Assembly: GCA_965206025.1 (NCBI GenBank)
Contig: CBDBIU010000004.1
Span: 124,001 to 188,000 of the forward strand
Direction: 5' to 3'
From: G963668345 sp965206025
GTDB taxonomy: Bacteria > Acidobacteriota > Terriglobia > Bryobacterales > UBA6623
Length of the DNA stretch: 64,000 nt
Shown: positions 7,803 to 16,623 of the stretch, piece by piece
How the letters are laid out: each line of letters starts with the position of its first letter
Numbering within the stretch: the first letter of the stretch is position 1
Translations under genes and position numbers: made by a program
Notes under the pieces: generated by a model
Databases searched by the model: none
Told to the model about the DNA's origin: nothing
The model's input: only the letters and a program-made list of their open reading frames with translations

Positions 7803-9182
7803 TCAGGAGGCCGTCGGCTTGATGTTCTGATTCACGCGGAACAGGTTGGCCGGATCGTACTTGTTCTTGATAGCGACCAGACGGTCGTAGTTGTCGCCGT
7901 AGGTTGCCTGGACGCGCTCCTGTCCCTCGTCCATCATGAAGTTCACGTACGCCCCGCCGGCCGAGTGGGGATGCAGCGCCTCCCAGTAGTCCTTGGTCCA
8001 GGGGATGATGCGGTCATTGTTGGCCGGGTCGGGGTCCACGCCGACGATCACCTCCGCCCAATTCGCATCACGATAGGCCCAAGCAGTCCCGTCGTTGCCG
8101 ACCCTGTGGGCAGCTCCGTTGATCGGATACAGGTGCATCGATGACTGCATCGTCGGCATCTCGGAACCGTGCTTGACGTGGAGTGCGATCGCCTCATCAC
8201 TCAACTCGTTGACGAAATCTGCCCGCCAGTACCACTGGTGGCCCGGCGGGTACAGTCCATCGAACATGCTTTGGAGCACAGGATGCGGCATTGGGCCCAC
8301 TAGATCCAAGGCAGGCGGCCCGAAACCACGAATCGGCTTGAACACTTCTTCCGCTTGGTCGAGGGGTCCCGTGTAGCACCAAACGACCCCGCACATCTTC
8401 TTGTTGTGCAGATGCTCGGGAAATGGCGGGCCGGGCGGCACAGTCAAGAACGCAAAGAAGCCGTTGACATCGTCCGGCGCGTTGGGAGAAAACTCTCGGT
8501 ACCACTGCATTACTTCGGTCGCCTGCTCGAGATCCCAAAGTATGGGACCGGCATATACGGTGCTGATCGGGTGCGAGCGAAACAGGAAAGAGGTGGCCAC
8601 GCCAAAGTTGCCCCCGCCGCCGCGAATCGCCCAGTAGAGGTCTTCGTTTTCGTCGGGGCCGGCGGTGACAAAACTCCCATCGGCTAGCACGAGATCGGCG
8701 GCCAGCAGATTGTCGATGGTCAGGCCGCACTTCCGGGTGAGATGGCCGATTCCGCCTCCCAGGGTCAGCCCGCCGACGCCAGTAGTCGAAATAATGCCGG
8801 TAGGCGTGGCCAGCCCGAAAGGGTGCGTGGCGTGGTCGACGTCGCCCCAGGTGCAACCGCCGCCCACACGGACGGTACTTGCCCTAGGGTCAACTCGGGT
8901 GTACTTGATCCCCGAGAGATCGATGACCAGCCCGTCATCGCATATCCCCAGGCCCGCGCCGTTGTGGCCGCCCCCTCGAACGGCGGTCAGCATATTGTTT
9001 CCCCGCCCGAAATTGACGGCGGTTATCACGTCCGCCACATCCGCGCAACGCGCGATCAAGGCGGGTCGGCGGTCGATCATCGCGTTGTAGACCTTCCGCG
9101 CATCGTCATAGCCGTCGTCGCTGGGCTGGATGAGTCCACCCCGTAGGCCGCCCTTGAGGTCTTCTACAGTTGTTTGAGCCAT
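7803..9182 (-). CDS. FAD-linked oxidase, berberine-bridge-enzyme type
   Basis: 459 residues. FAD-binding PCMH-type domain (about 30-210) with RGGGHNGAG, where H73 is the residue that carries the 8-alpha-histidyl FAD link. The second, cysteinyl link of plant berberine bridge enzymes seems absent, since the segment TGIISTTGVGG has no cysteine. The C-terminal BBE segment is present, ending YDPANLFRVNQNI. Enzymes of this group oxidise alcohols, sugars or amines using oxygen or another acceptor. No signal peptide is seen. AGAGGGAGA upstream supports the ATG at 9182. It is a single gene with a repeat element just upstream. Confidence 0.9.
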   Translation of the reverse strand: MAQTTVEDLKGGLRGGLIQPSDDGYDDARKVYNAMIDRRPALIARCADVADVITAVNFGRGNNMLTAVRGGGHNGAGLGICDDGLVIDLSGIKYTRVDPRASTVRVGGGCTWGDVDHATHPFGLATPTGIISTTGVGGLTLGGGIGHLTRKCGLTIDNLLAADLVLADGSFVTAGPDENEDLYWAIRGGGGNFGVATSFLFRSHPISTVYAGPILWDLEQATEVMQWYREFSPNAPDDVNGFFAFLTVPPGPPFPEHLHNKKMCGVVWCYTGPLDQAEEVFKPIRGFGPPALDLVGPMPHPVLQSMFDGLYPPGHQWYWRADFVNELSDEAIALHVKHGSEMPTMQSSMHLYPINGAAHRVGNDGTAWAYRDANWAEVIVGVDPDPANNDRIIPWTKDYWEALHPHSAGGAYVNFMMDEGQERVQATYGDNYDRLVAIKNKYDPANLFRVNQNIKPTAS

Positions 9183-9241
9183 CGTCTCCCTCTGGACTCT
9201 ATTTCTTTATCACACTCATTTGACGAGAACCAGGCTGCAAA

Positions 9242-9412
9242 CCCGCATTTCTCACGACGGTCTTCGTAGGTGAGGCGAAAGGCTCGGTGGCCATGGCTCG
9301 CGGCAACGGTTTGTGTACGTCGTCCCAGCGTACACCACGTTGCCGAGCGGCGCTGCCTCGCACGGACGGGCTTCTCACAAACTTCGCTTCGCCACGTGGT
9401 GAGAAAAGCCGG
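9242..9412. repeat. MITE-like intergenic element, variant B
   Basis: Left end CCCGCATTTCTCACGACGG and right end CCACGTGGTGAGAAAAGCCGG. The left interior (GGTGAGGCGAAAGGC then GGCCATGGCTCG) resembles the elements at 1106 and 15545; the right interior resembles the 43101 copy. It has no coding capacity and lies 60 bases upstream of the berberine-bridge enzyme gene. Confidence 0.7.
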
Positions 9413-9471
9413 CAGGGTAAACAAAGAGGGTGACGATTGCCGCCACCCCCGGGCGAATCTTTCCTTGTCGC

Positions 9472-10929
9472 CTAACCGACCCAAAAGTCCGCAACGGGCC
9501 GACCCTTGACCAGCACGCGGGGCTGGTTCAAGTGGTTCAGGATCTCTTGCCCTGGGTCGATACCCAACGCGTAGTAGACGGTCGCCAACAGATCGTTCGG
9601 GTGGACGGGCTTCTCTTTCGGAGACGCGGCCGTGGCGTCGGATTCCCCGTAAATCCTGCCGCCGGGAATGCCGGCGCCGGCGATCATGGCTGTGTAGCAA
9701 TAGGGCCAGTGGTCGCGGCCGTCGGGCGAATTGGTGTTCCCCGATGTGCTGACTCCCAACCGCGGCGAGCGGCCGAACTCACCGACGGCGACGACCAGAG
9801 TCTCGTCCAGCAGGCCGCGCTCCGACATGTCGCCGAGCAGCGCCGAGAGTGTCTGGTCCAAGACCGGGCAGTGAAGGTTCTTGAGCGGACCGAAGTTCGC
9901 CGCGTGGGTGTCCCAGGCGTCGATCTCCGGATTGCCGTTGGCCACCGCCGGCCAGTTCAACTGCACGAACCGCGTACCGGCTTCGATCAGGCGGCGGGAC
10001 ATCAGCGCACCCTGGCCGAAGGTGGTTCGCCCGTAGCGCTGCCTCGTCTTGTCGGACTCCTTTTCAAGGTCGAAGGCGTCACGAGCTTTGCCGGAAAGCA
10101 CCAAGTCGAACGCCTTCTCGTAGTACTTGTCGAGGGCTTGGGGTTCGACCGCTTTCTCGAGGTCCTTCATGGAGTTGTTGATCCCCTTGAGCAGCTCGAA
10201 GCGGTCCTCAAGCCGCTGCACCGGGGTCTCTCGCCTGAGCGCGAGGTCGTCCAGCTTGATCCGCTTATTGGGATCTTGATAAAGCCGATAGGGATCGTGT
10301 TCCTTGCCGATAAATCCGGCGGCGCCGCCCTTGCCGATCACACTCGACTCCTGCAAGGGACGCGGCATCTCGACAAACGGGAGAACCGGCCCGTCGGGCG
10401 GTATCATCTTGCTGATCCAAGAACCCGCCGTCGGAAAGTCGATCGGTGAGGGCGGTTCCAGTTGGCCCGAAGGAGACACCTTGTCGGGGGGATATCCGGT
10501 CAGCATTTGGTAGATCGCCGCCGTGTGATTGAACAGCCCCTTCGGCGTGTAGCTCATCGAGCGGATCAAGGTGCACTTGTCGATCGAGGAGGCCAGCTTC
10601 GGCATTGTCTCGCTTAGCCAAATGCCGGGTACTTTGCTCTTGATGGGTTTGAACTCGCCGCGGACGTTCGACGGCGCGTCGGGCTTGGGATCCCAAATAT
10701 CGATGTGACTGGGGCCACCCTGCAAAAACAGCAGCAACACGGACTTGGCGGAACCAAACCCCTGCGCCCCTTGAAAACGCGGGGCCGACGCAGCGGCCTT
10801 TGCCACATCCTGCAACGCAAGGACCTGCGAAAGCTTCATGCCCAGCAGACCGAGTGAACCGACCTGCAGAAAATTGCGTCGGGATACGCCGTCACACGTC
10901 GCGCCGAAACGACCCGGAATTGTCAGCAT
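9472..10929 (-). CDS. DUF1501 Tat-exported protein (sulfatase-like fold)
   Basis: 485 residues. A twin-arginine signal (VSRRNFLQVGSLGLLG, residues 16-31) predicts Tat export. The DUF1501 body follows: LLLFLQGGPSHIDIWDPKP, later FNHTAAIYQMLTG, AWDTHAANF, VVAVGEFGRSP and GRDHWPYCYTAMIAG, the conserved acidic and histidine positions of the alkaline-phosphatase-like superfamily. The physiological substrate of DUF1501 is unknown. A GGGGAGGAG site precedes the ATG. Unlike the DUF1501 gene at 49030, it has no DUF1549/DUF1553 partner beside it. Confidence 0.92.
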   Translation of the reverse strand: MLTIPGRFGATCDGVSRRNFLQVGSLGLLGMKLSQVLALQDVAKAAASAPRFQGAQGFGSAKSVLLLFLQGGPSHIDIWDPKPDAPSNVRGEFKPIKSKVPGIWLSETMPKLASSIDKCTLIRSMSYTPKGLFNHTAAIYQMLTGYPPDKVSPSGQLEPPSPIDFPTAGSWISKMIPPDGPVLPFVEMPRPLQESSVIGKGGAAGFIGKEHDPYRLYQDPNKRIKLDDLALRRETPVQRLEDRFELLKGINNSMKDLEKAVEPQALDKYYEKAFDLVLSGKARDAFDLEKESDKTRQRYGRTTFGQGALMSRRLIEAGTRFVQLNWPAVANGNPEIDAWDTHAANFGPLKNLHCPVLDQTLSALLGDMSERGLLDETLVVAVGEFGRSPRLGVSTSGNTNSPDGRDHWPYCYTAMIAGAGIPGGRIYGESDATAASPKEKPVHPNDLLATVYYALGIDPGQEILNHLNQPRVLVKGRPVADFWVG

Positions 10930-11024
10930 AGATGCGCTCCTCCCCGCCGGACTTCTGTGCGTACCTATTATAGGACAACTCTACATCAAGGCGACCGCGA
11001 AAATCTTGGCTATGATGAACTGAT

Positions 11025-12181
11025 ATGTCGCCTCTTCGAGTGCTCGTCGTGTTCGGCACCCGTCCCGAGGCGATTAAGCTTTGTGTCCTCATCCGACGCC
11101 TTCAGGAGCTTCCCGAATCGTTCACCGTCCGTACGTGTGTAACCGCCCAGCACCGCGCCATGCTGGACCAAGTGCTCGAGGCTTTCGAGGTCACCCCGGA
11201 CCGGGATCTGAACCTCATGAAGCCGGACCAGTCACTGTTTGATGTGACAACGGCAACCTTAAGAGGTCTGGAGCGGGTTCTTGCCGAAGAGCAGCCGGAC
11301 ATGGTTCTCGTACAGGGAGATACGACGACCACATTTGCCGCGGCGTTGGCCGCTTTTTACGCCCGGACGCCTGTGGGCCATGTTGAAGCCGGTCTGCGGA
11401 CAGGCAACGTCCACAGTCCGTTCCCGGAAGAGATGAACCGGACGCTGACTAGCCGCCTGAGCAGCCTCCATTTCGCCCCCACTCAGCTCAGCTCGCCGCC
11501 GAGAACCTGCGGCGGGAGGGGATCAGCGAGCAATCCATCTTCGTCACGGGGAATACGGTCATCGACGCGCTGCTTTCGATGCGCAAGGCGCTGGAGTCCG
11601 GGGACATCCCGCGGCCTTCCTGGCCTTTCTTCGATCCGGCACGAAAGCTGATCGTGGTCACCGCCCACCGCCGGGAGAGCTTCGGAAAGGGCTTGGAGCA
11701 GATCTGTGAGGCATTGGCGGATCTCGCGCATCGGCCCGACGTGCAGATTGTGTACCCTGTCCACCGTAATCCCAACGTTCACGAGGCGGTGCACCGAAGG
11801 CTGGCCGAAGTTCCGGGCATCGAGTTGCTCGAGCCTATCGACTACATCCCGCTGATTGACCTTCTCATGCGCTCTCACTTCGTTCTGACCGATTCCGGCG
11901 GGATACAGGAAGAAGCGCCATCCTTGGGGAAGCCGGTGTTGGTGATGCGAGAGGTCACCGAACGCCCCGAGGCGGTGGAGGCGGGCACGGCCCTTGTGGT
12001 CGGAGCCGATCGGGCGCGCATTGTCGAGCAAGCCACCCGTCTTCTCGACGACCCGGCGCACTACGAGCGCCTGTCTGAGCGTCACAACCCCTACGGTGAC
12101 GGTCACGCCTGCGAGCGGATCGCTGAGGCGCTGGAGCAATACGCTCGCGAGCGAGCGGCCGGCGCCGGCGACATAGTATAG
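11025..12181 (+). pseudogene. wecB: UDP-GlcNAc 2-epimerase (non-hydrolysing), frameshifted
   Basis: Two frames together give a full-length 2-epimerase of about 383 residues. The first part has FGTRPEAIK, VQGDTTTTFA and HVEAGLRTG. The second resumes at AENLRREG and carries VTAHRRESF, YPVHRNP, TDSGGIQEEAP and MREVTERPE. The break is exactly at 11485-11494, where AGCTC is tandemly repeated; removing one copy restores THE-like continuity (QLAAEN). The enzyme interconverts UDP-GlcNAc and UDP-ManNAc for surface polysaccharides. As written the product stops after 208 residues and lacks the C-terminal lobe. A sequencing error is possible but a 5-bp insertion is not a typical one. Confidence 0.88.
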
Positions 12182-12291
12182 CGACGTTCCCTGCCCAGAA
12201 AATCCGCGTCGTCCGCTCAAGCCACGAGGTTCCCTGATGAAATACTTTTGCAGGACATACGGATTCTGCCTGTCCCGGGTACGGACGTGGC

Positions 12292-12330
12292 GCACGCATT
12301 CCTGCGTGCCGTGTCGCCATTCTTGGCGAC
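12292..12330. terminator. Double hairpin between convergent genes
   Basis: Two adjacent stem-loops, GCACGCA-TTCC-TGCGTGC and GTCGCCA-TTCT-TGGCGAC, each with a 7-bp perfect stem and 4-base loop, lie between wecB (plus) and xerC (minus), which converge. No U-run follows, so this is a terminator-like or repeat structure rather than a proven terminator. The rest of 12182-12477 shows nothing else. Confidence 0.45.
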
Positions 12331-12477
12331 ATCCCAACGGTACGCCGGGTCCTGGGTTGTTGCTTGAAACCGACGCGCATACGCTGATAAACAGGCTTGG
12401 CCTAGCTTACGAAACGCCCCGGCGCACGGAGGTGGGCGGGCATAACGCCCGTCCCGCTTACGCCCGCCTCCAAATTT

Positions 12478-13392
12478 TCACGCCTTAGGGTGGCTGCGGT
12501 CGTAGATCTTCATCAGCTCCTCGAGCGAGAGCTGGGTGTACTTCTGGGTCGTCGAGAGGCTGGCGTGGCCGAGCAGTTCTTGAATGGCGCGCAGATCGGC
12601 GCCGTCGCTCAACAGGTGCGTGGCGAAGGCGTGCCGCAGCGAGTGCGGGTGGAGGCTGGGATCGCCCATCAACGCCACGGCGTAACGCTTGACGATTCGC
12701 TCGACGCTTCGAGCCGTCAGACGCCCTTTTCGCAAGTTGAGCAGCAACGCCGGTTGATCCGTTGCCGGCCGGACTTGGAGATAACGATCCAGCGCCTCGC
12801 CCGCCGCGCGGCCGAAGGGCACAAGACGTTCCTTGCGGCCTTTCCCGCGCACACGAATCCACCTTTCCGCGCGGTCTAGGTCTTCGAGATTGATGCCGAC
12901 CAACTCTCCAACCCGGAGGCCGCAGCCATAAAGCAGTTCGAAGATGAGCCGGTCCCTGGCCAGGGGAGCGGCGTTTTTGTCGTTACCCTCTTGCCGCGGG
13001 AGGCCGTCAATGAGCGTATTCGTCTCTTCCGGGGTCATGACCGCCGGCAGGGTTTTCGGAGTCTTGGGCGTCGCCACCAGCTTCGCGGGGCTGTGCAGGA
13101 TCACCCCTTCCCGGACCAGGAAGTCGAAAAACGAGCGCAGCGCCGAGAGCTTTCGAGCCACCGAACGATTGCTGTTGCCGCGGCGATAGCATGCGGCCAT
13201 GAATTCGCGAATCTTCAGCACATCGAATTCCCGAGGAGCCGGCGGCGCCTTTCCCGGCGGCGAGAAGTGCTCGGCGAACAGCTTGAGGTCCGACGCGTAG
13301 CTTCGGCGGGTGTGAACAGACAGATTCCCGCGAGCCAGCGACTCGAGAAAGCGGCCGACCTCAGCGGCTAACGTTGTGTTCGACCGGAGCAT
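12478..13392 (-). CDS. xerC: Tyrosine recombinase XerC
   Basis: 304 residues, standard XerC/D length. N-terminal SAM-like core-binding domain (about 8-100) and C-terminal catalytic domain with the full set R160, K184, H250, R253, H276 and nucleophile Y285 (motifs YGCGLRVGEL, HSLRHAFATHLL, LGHASLSTTQKYTQ). It resolves chromosome dimers at dif sites together with XerD. It overlaps the 3' end of trmFO by 32 bases, and a trmFO-xerC order is known from other bacteria, which favours XerC over XerD. Nothing suggests a mobile-element origin. Confidence 0.92.
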   Translation of the reverse strand: MLRSNTTLAAEVGRFLESLARGNLSVHTRRSYASDLKLFAEHFSPPGKAPPAPREFDVLKIREFMAACYRRGNSNRSVARKLSALRSFFDFLVREGVILHSPAKLVATPKTPKTLPAVMTPEETNTLIDGLPRQEGNDKNAAPLARDRLIFELLYGCGLRVGELVGINLEDLDRAERWIRVRGKGRKERLVPFGRAAGEALDRYLQVRPATDQPALLLNLRKGRLTARSVERIVKRYAVALMGDPSLHPHSLRHAFATHLLSDGADLRAIQELLGHASLSTTQKYTQLSLEELMKIYDRSHPKA

Positions 13393-14725
13393 GTTGCTCC
13401 AAGAATGCTTCTAGGGACCCGAGCGCTCTCTCGCACTGCCGCCGGCGCCGCGCTTTGCGGTCTCGCCGCAAAGCCTGATGTTCCTCGGGCAGCAGCGGGG
13501 GCAGTAGATCGAAGGTGATATTGGCCGGCTGATAGTTTTGCGGGTTCGCACCCGAGATGTAACGGCCGAGCGACCCATGAGCCGTTTCGCGAGGCCACGC
13601 CGCCGGCTCGACCCCATCGGCGAGTCGAGCCGCGTTCCAGCCGGCCATCAATCCGGTGGCCATCGCCTCGACGTAACCTTCGACGCCCGAGATCTGGCCG
13701 GCGAAAAAAACGTTGGGGCGTGCGCGAAGGCTCAGCGTGGATGACAATAGCGCCGGCGCATTGATGTAGGTGTTGCGATGGATTTGCCCGTAGCGCAAGA
13801 ACTCAGCTTGCTCCAAGCCCGGGATCATCCGCAAAATGCGCTTTTGCTCCGCGTACTTGAGGTGATTCTGAAAGCCGACGAGGTTGTACGAGCCGGCCCG
13901 CAGGTCCTCCTGACGAAGCTGGACGACCGCGTAGGGCATCCGGCCCGTCCCGGGATCGCGCAGGCCCACCGGCTTCATGGGGCCAAAGCGAAGCGTGTCG
14001 GTTCCGCGGCGCGCCAGCTCTTCAATGGGCAGGCAACCCTCGAAATAGTTCGCGTTGTCGAAATCATGGCCTTGGTGCTGGTGCGCTTCTAACAGGGCTT
14101 GGTGAAATCGAAGGTACTCTTGTTTTGAAAACGGGCAGTTGAGGTAATCGTCGGTCCCGTCGATCGACGAGCCGTAGCGCGACCCCGGGAACGCGATGTT
14201 GCCGTCAATCGTCTCGGCGTCGACGATCGGACTGATCGAATCGTAGAAAAACAAACGCTCGCTGCCCGTGAGCGCTACAATCGAACCCGCCAGTGCATCG
14301 CTTGTCAGCGGACCCGTGGCGACGATGACGATCTCGTCAAGGGGCAGCGCCCGGATCTCCTCGCGGCGTAGTTCGATCAACGGTTCTTTCTCGACCGCCG
14401 CGGTAACCCGTTGGGAGAAAATCCGGCGGTCAACCGTCAGCGCGTTCCCGCCCGGTACGCGGGCGCCAGATGCCGCGGCCATCGAAAGCGATCCCATCCG
14501 CCGCAACTCTTGTTTGAGGAGCCAAGGCGCGGAGTTCGGCAGTTCGCTCTTGAGCGAATTGCTGCAAACCAGCTCGGCGAGGTCCGCGGTCTGGTGAGCA
14601 GCCGTGGCGGCCTCGGGGCGCATCTCGTAGAGTCTGGCGGGCCGGCCGAGGCGCGCGATCTGATAGGCCGCCTCCGTCCCCGCCAGCCCTCCGCCGATGA
14701 CGTGGATGGGAGAAGGCGCCGTCAT
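13361..14725 (-). CDS. trmFO: Methylenetetrahydrofolate-tRNA-(uracil-5-)-methyltransferase TrmFO
   Basis: 454 residues. FAD-binding GGGLAGTEAA near the N-terminus, the ELVCSNSLKS block with C54, and YFEGCLPIEELA with C231, which correspond to the two functional cysteines of Bacillus TrmFO. A further FAD-binding stretch, VFFAGQISGVEGY, lies near residue 350. The enzyme forms m5U54 in the T-loop of tRNA using methylenetetrahydrofolate and FADH2. It is the first gene of a trmFO-xerC unit. The region upstream (14726-15021) is AT-richer and probably holds divergent promoters for trmFO and the HU-like gene. Confidence 0.95.
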   Translation of the reverse strand: MTAPSPIHVIGGGLAGTEAAYQIARLGRPARLYEMRPEAATAAHQTADLAELVCSNSLKSELPNSAPWLLKQELRRMGSLSMAAASGARVPGGNALTVDRRIFSQRVTAAVEKEPLIELRREEIRALPLDEIVIVATGPLTSDALAGSIVALTGSERLFFYDSISPIVDAETIDGNIAFPGSRYGSSIDGTDDYLNCPFSKQEYLRFHQALLEAHQHQGHDFDNANYFEGCLPIEELARRGTDTLRFGPMKPVGLRDPGTGRMPYAVVQLRQEDLRAGSYNLVGFQNHLKYAEQKRILRMIPGLEQAEFLRYGQIHRNTYINAPALLSSTLSLRARPNVFFAGQISGVEGYVEAMATGLMAGWNAARLADGVEPAAWPRETAHGSLGRYISGANPQNYQPANITFDLLPPLLPEEHQALRRDRKARRRRQCERALGSLEAFLEQHAPVEHNVSR

Positions 14726-15021
14726 GCCGATCGAACCTTCCTAATTATACGGCGGCCGAGCCCGGTTCCCCCAGGGTGCGGTTTCGGGAGGGGCTGGAAT
14801 CGGACATCATCGGCTTGGCCTCCGAACAGAGCGGGCGGCGGCGGAAGCCGAGCGAATACACTTTGCACAAGAAATGTCTTCAAACCCAATAAAAATGGGG
14901 CTTCGAAAGTGTATGTTCTTTACAATGGATCTAAAGTTTCCTATTATTAAACACAAGTTGTCTCGCAACTTCCCAACCCCCCTCGACCACACGGTTGTTG
15001 GGTACCAGTAAAAGGAGAGTC

Positions 15022-15342
15022 ATGGCAAAGAAAGCAGCAGCCGCAACCAAGATGACGCAGTCACAGATCGTGACCGCTCTTGCCGAGAAGTCCGACGTGA
15101 GCAAGAAGGTCGCCAAGGTGTTTCTCGAAAACCTGGCGGAGATGGCCGTCAAGCAGACCAAGAAGACCGGTGTGTTCATAGTTCCTGGCATCGGCCGGCT
15201 CGTCAGATCCGACCGCAAGGCGAGGATTGGCCGCAATCCAGCCACTGGCGAGCAGATCAAGATTCCCGCCAAGAAGGTCGTCAAGTTCCGTGTCGCCAAG
15301 GCGGCCAAGGACGCGATCGTGCCGCCCAGAAAGAAGAAATAA
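15022..15342 (+). CDS. HU/IHF-family DNA-binding protein
   Basis: 106 residues, about 90 of which form the HU fold, with a short lysine-rich N-terminal extension. Typical segments are MTQSQIVTALAEKSDVSKK (dimerisation helices), the beta-arm start VPGIGRLVRSDRKAR and the proline-bearing tip RNPATGEQIKIPAKK. The ATG at 15022 is preceded by AAAGGAGAG at ideal spacing; an in-frame upstream ATG at 14995 is rejected. Abundant nucleoid protein that bends DNA; whether it is a classical HU or a paralogue cannot be told from sequence alone. Confidence 0.93.
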   Translation: MAKKAAAATKMTQSQIVTALAEKSDVSKKVAKVFLENLAEMAVKQTKKTGVFIVPGIGRLVRSDRKARIGRNPATGEQIKIPAKKVVKFRVAKAAKDAIVPPRKKK

Positions 15343-15370
15343 CTCCGACTTTGATCGATCGAGGTTTGTG

Positions 15371-15396
15371 CCCATCCGGCTCTGCGGTCGGATGGG
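15371..15396 (+). terminator. Hairpin downstream of the HU-like gene
   Basis: CCCATCCG and CGGATGGG form a perfect 8-bp stem around a 10-base loop, 28 bases after the stop codon. No clear U-tract follows, so termination is plausible but not certain. Confidence 0.45.
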
Positions 15397-15544
15397 GGCG
15401 CCTCCACTTCCACGGAGCGGTCCAGGCAAGCAGCAGAACCGCCGGTTCCTGTACGTTAGAAGCCCGGATCGGCTCGCTCTCTCCAGGCCTTAACCCACAA
15501 CAGTAGGCGTGGTCCGCTTGAGGATACGGACGGCCGTAGTTGTT

Positions 15545-15643
15545 TTTTCTCACCACGGCCGCGGTGGATAAGGCGAAAGCACGGCGGCCATGGCTCGTGC
15601 CAGCAGTTTGTGTACAGCGCCCAGCGAACGGTAGGTCGACTAT
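15545..15643. repeat. Left part of a variant-B repeat, interrupted by the next copy
   Basis: TTCTCACCACGG, then GGCGAAAGC and GGCCATGGCTCGTGCC, resembles the left half of the element at 9242. It stops where the element at 15644 begins, which suggests that the second element inserted into, or recombined with, the first. Confidence 0.55.
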
Positions 15644-15830
15644 CCCGCATTTCTCACCACCTGACGGTCGAAGCACGCGATAGGCAATAGGCCGCCATTA
15701 CTGCGTTGCGCTTGCTCGCCGTGCCCAACGTACTGTTCAAATACACCTCCGCGCGCCGAGCGGCGCGTGCCTTGTACTGACGGGTTTCTCACGCGCTTCG
15801 CCTCGCCACGTGGTGAGAAAAGCGGGCTAG
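15644..15830. repeat. MITE-like intergenic element, short variant A
   Basis: Left end CCCGCATTTCTCACCACC and right end CCACGTGGTGAGAAAAGCGG plus GCTAG form about 20-bp inverted ends. The interior follows the 43101-43360 element (CTGACGGTCGAAGCACGC, ATTACTGCGTTGCGCTTGC) but lacks about 65 central bases. The minus-strand frame running through it is shared with other copies and would be annotated as a spurious hypothetical protein. Confidence 0.75.
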
Positions 15831-15869
15831 TTAGAAGCCTGTCGGGACACGGCGTGCGCCAAGCGGTGT

Positions 15870-16047
15870 GCGGAGGCGTATTTTTGGGGGCGCGGCCCGG
15901 CCCGTTGGTATCTTGGTGCAACCGCAATAAACAGCGATTTCCGTCAGCGTCGGACCGAGAAAGTATGTTGAGCGAGGCGAGCGAGCGCAACAAACTGATC
16001 GGAGGCTTGTCGCGCGCTTCGACCGCTAGGTGGGAGAAAGCGGACTC
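15870..16047. repeat. Diverged, inverted long copy of the repeat element
   Basis: Read on the minus strand this region parallels the long variant at 43101-43360, including the central part missing from the neighbour at 15644. Examples are GAGAAAGTATGTTGAGCGAGGCGAGCG-like and GCGCTTCGACCG matches. It is more eroded than the other copies. Together with its neighbours it fills most of the 750-base gap between the HU-like gene and tatA. Confidence 0.55.
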
Positions 16048-16089
16048 GCCGACCGCGGTAGGCTAGCAGGGAGATCAGAGACCGCGGGC

Positions 16090-16332
16090 TCAAGGGGACT
16101 GCTGCGGCTGACTGCTTTTTTGCGCCGCCTTGTCTTCGTCTTTTTCCGTCTTGTCGTCGCCCTTCAGAGATGCCTTGAACTGGCGAATACCTTCCCCGAG
16201 CCCCTTGCCGATCTCGGGGATCTTGCGGCCGCCAAACAGCAGCACGGCAATGCCGAGCACGACCAACAACTCAGGCACGCCCAGTGTCGGCAGAAACAGC
16301 GCCATGGGAGCTTGTGGATCGAATAGTTGCAT
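16090..16332 (-). CDS. tatA: Sec-independent translocase protein TatA/TatE
   Basis: 80 residues from the ATG at 16332, which has GGGAGA upstream; a longer frame starting at 16380 adds an unlikely polar leader. One membrane helix (LGVPELLVVLGIAVLLF) is followed by FGGRKIPEIGKGLGEGIRQF, the hinge and amphipathic helix that define TatA, and then a lysine/glutamine-rich tail. TatA oligomers form the pore-like part of the twin-arginine export system in the inner membrane. Several neighbours in this window (DUF1501, GHL6-like, Gfo/Idh, amine oxidase) carry Tat signals. No tatBC is adjacent. Confidence 0.93.
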   Translation of the reverse strand: MQLFDPQAPMALFLPTLGVPELLVVLGIAVLLFGGRKIPEIGKGLGEGIRQFKASLKGDDKTEKDEDKAAQKSSQPQQSP

Positions 16333-16542
16333 ATGGTCTCCCGCAGCTTCATTGTAGGCGCAGCGCCGGAGGGGAGTCAAGGCTCCGAGGGTCCCGCCGC
16401 TTAGTAGCCCGTTTCATGAATGCACGGAAGTTTCGGGCGAGTGCCGCTGGCGCGGGCCTCCGGCTCGTAGCGACAGCCTCTGGTTGCTCTTGGTCACGGC
16501 ATACCGCGATCCTACCGATCCGTCGAGCGCCCGGAAACGTAG

Positions 16543-16562
16543 GGGCACGGCATGCCGTGCCC
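16543..16562. repeat. Perfect 20-bp palindrome, copy 2
   Basis: Identical to the palindrome at 6245-6264, again preceded by GTAG and followed by CGA, but here outside any of the recognised repeat elements, between tatA and the rhomboid gene. Confidence 0.85.
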
Positions 16563-16623
16563 GAATTTCCCGATCGTCCTGGCGGCTTCTAAACGTAGCT
16601 GACCGAACTTATAAAACCGACTG

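Noticed and set aside
12237..12488. An 83-codon plus-strand frame after wecB.
   Set aside because: It runs through two perfect hairpins and into the 3' end of xerC on the other strand, with no protein-like composition.
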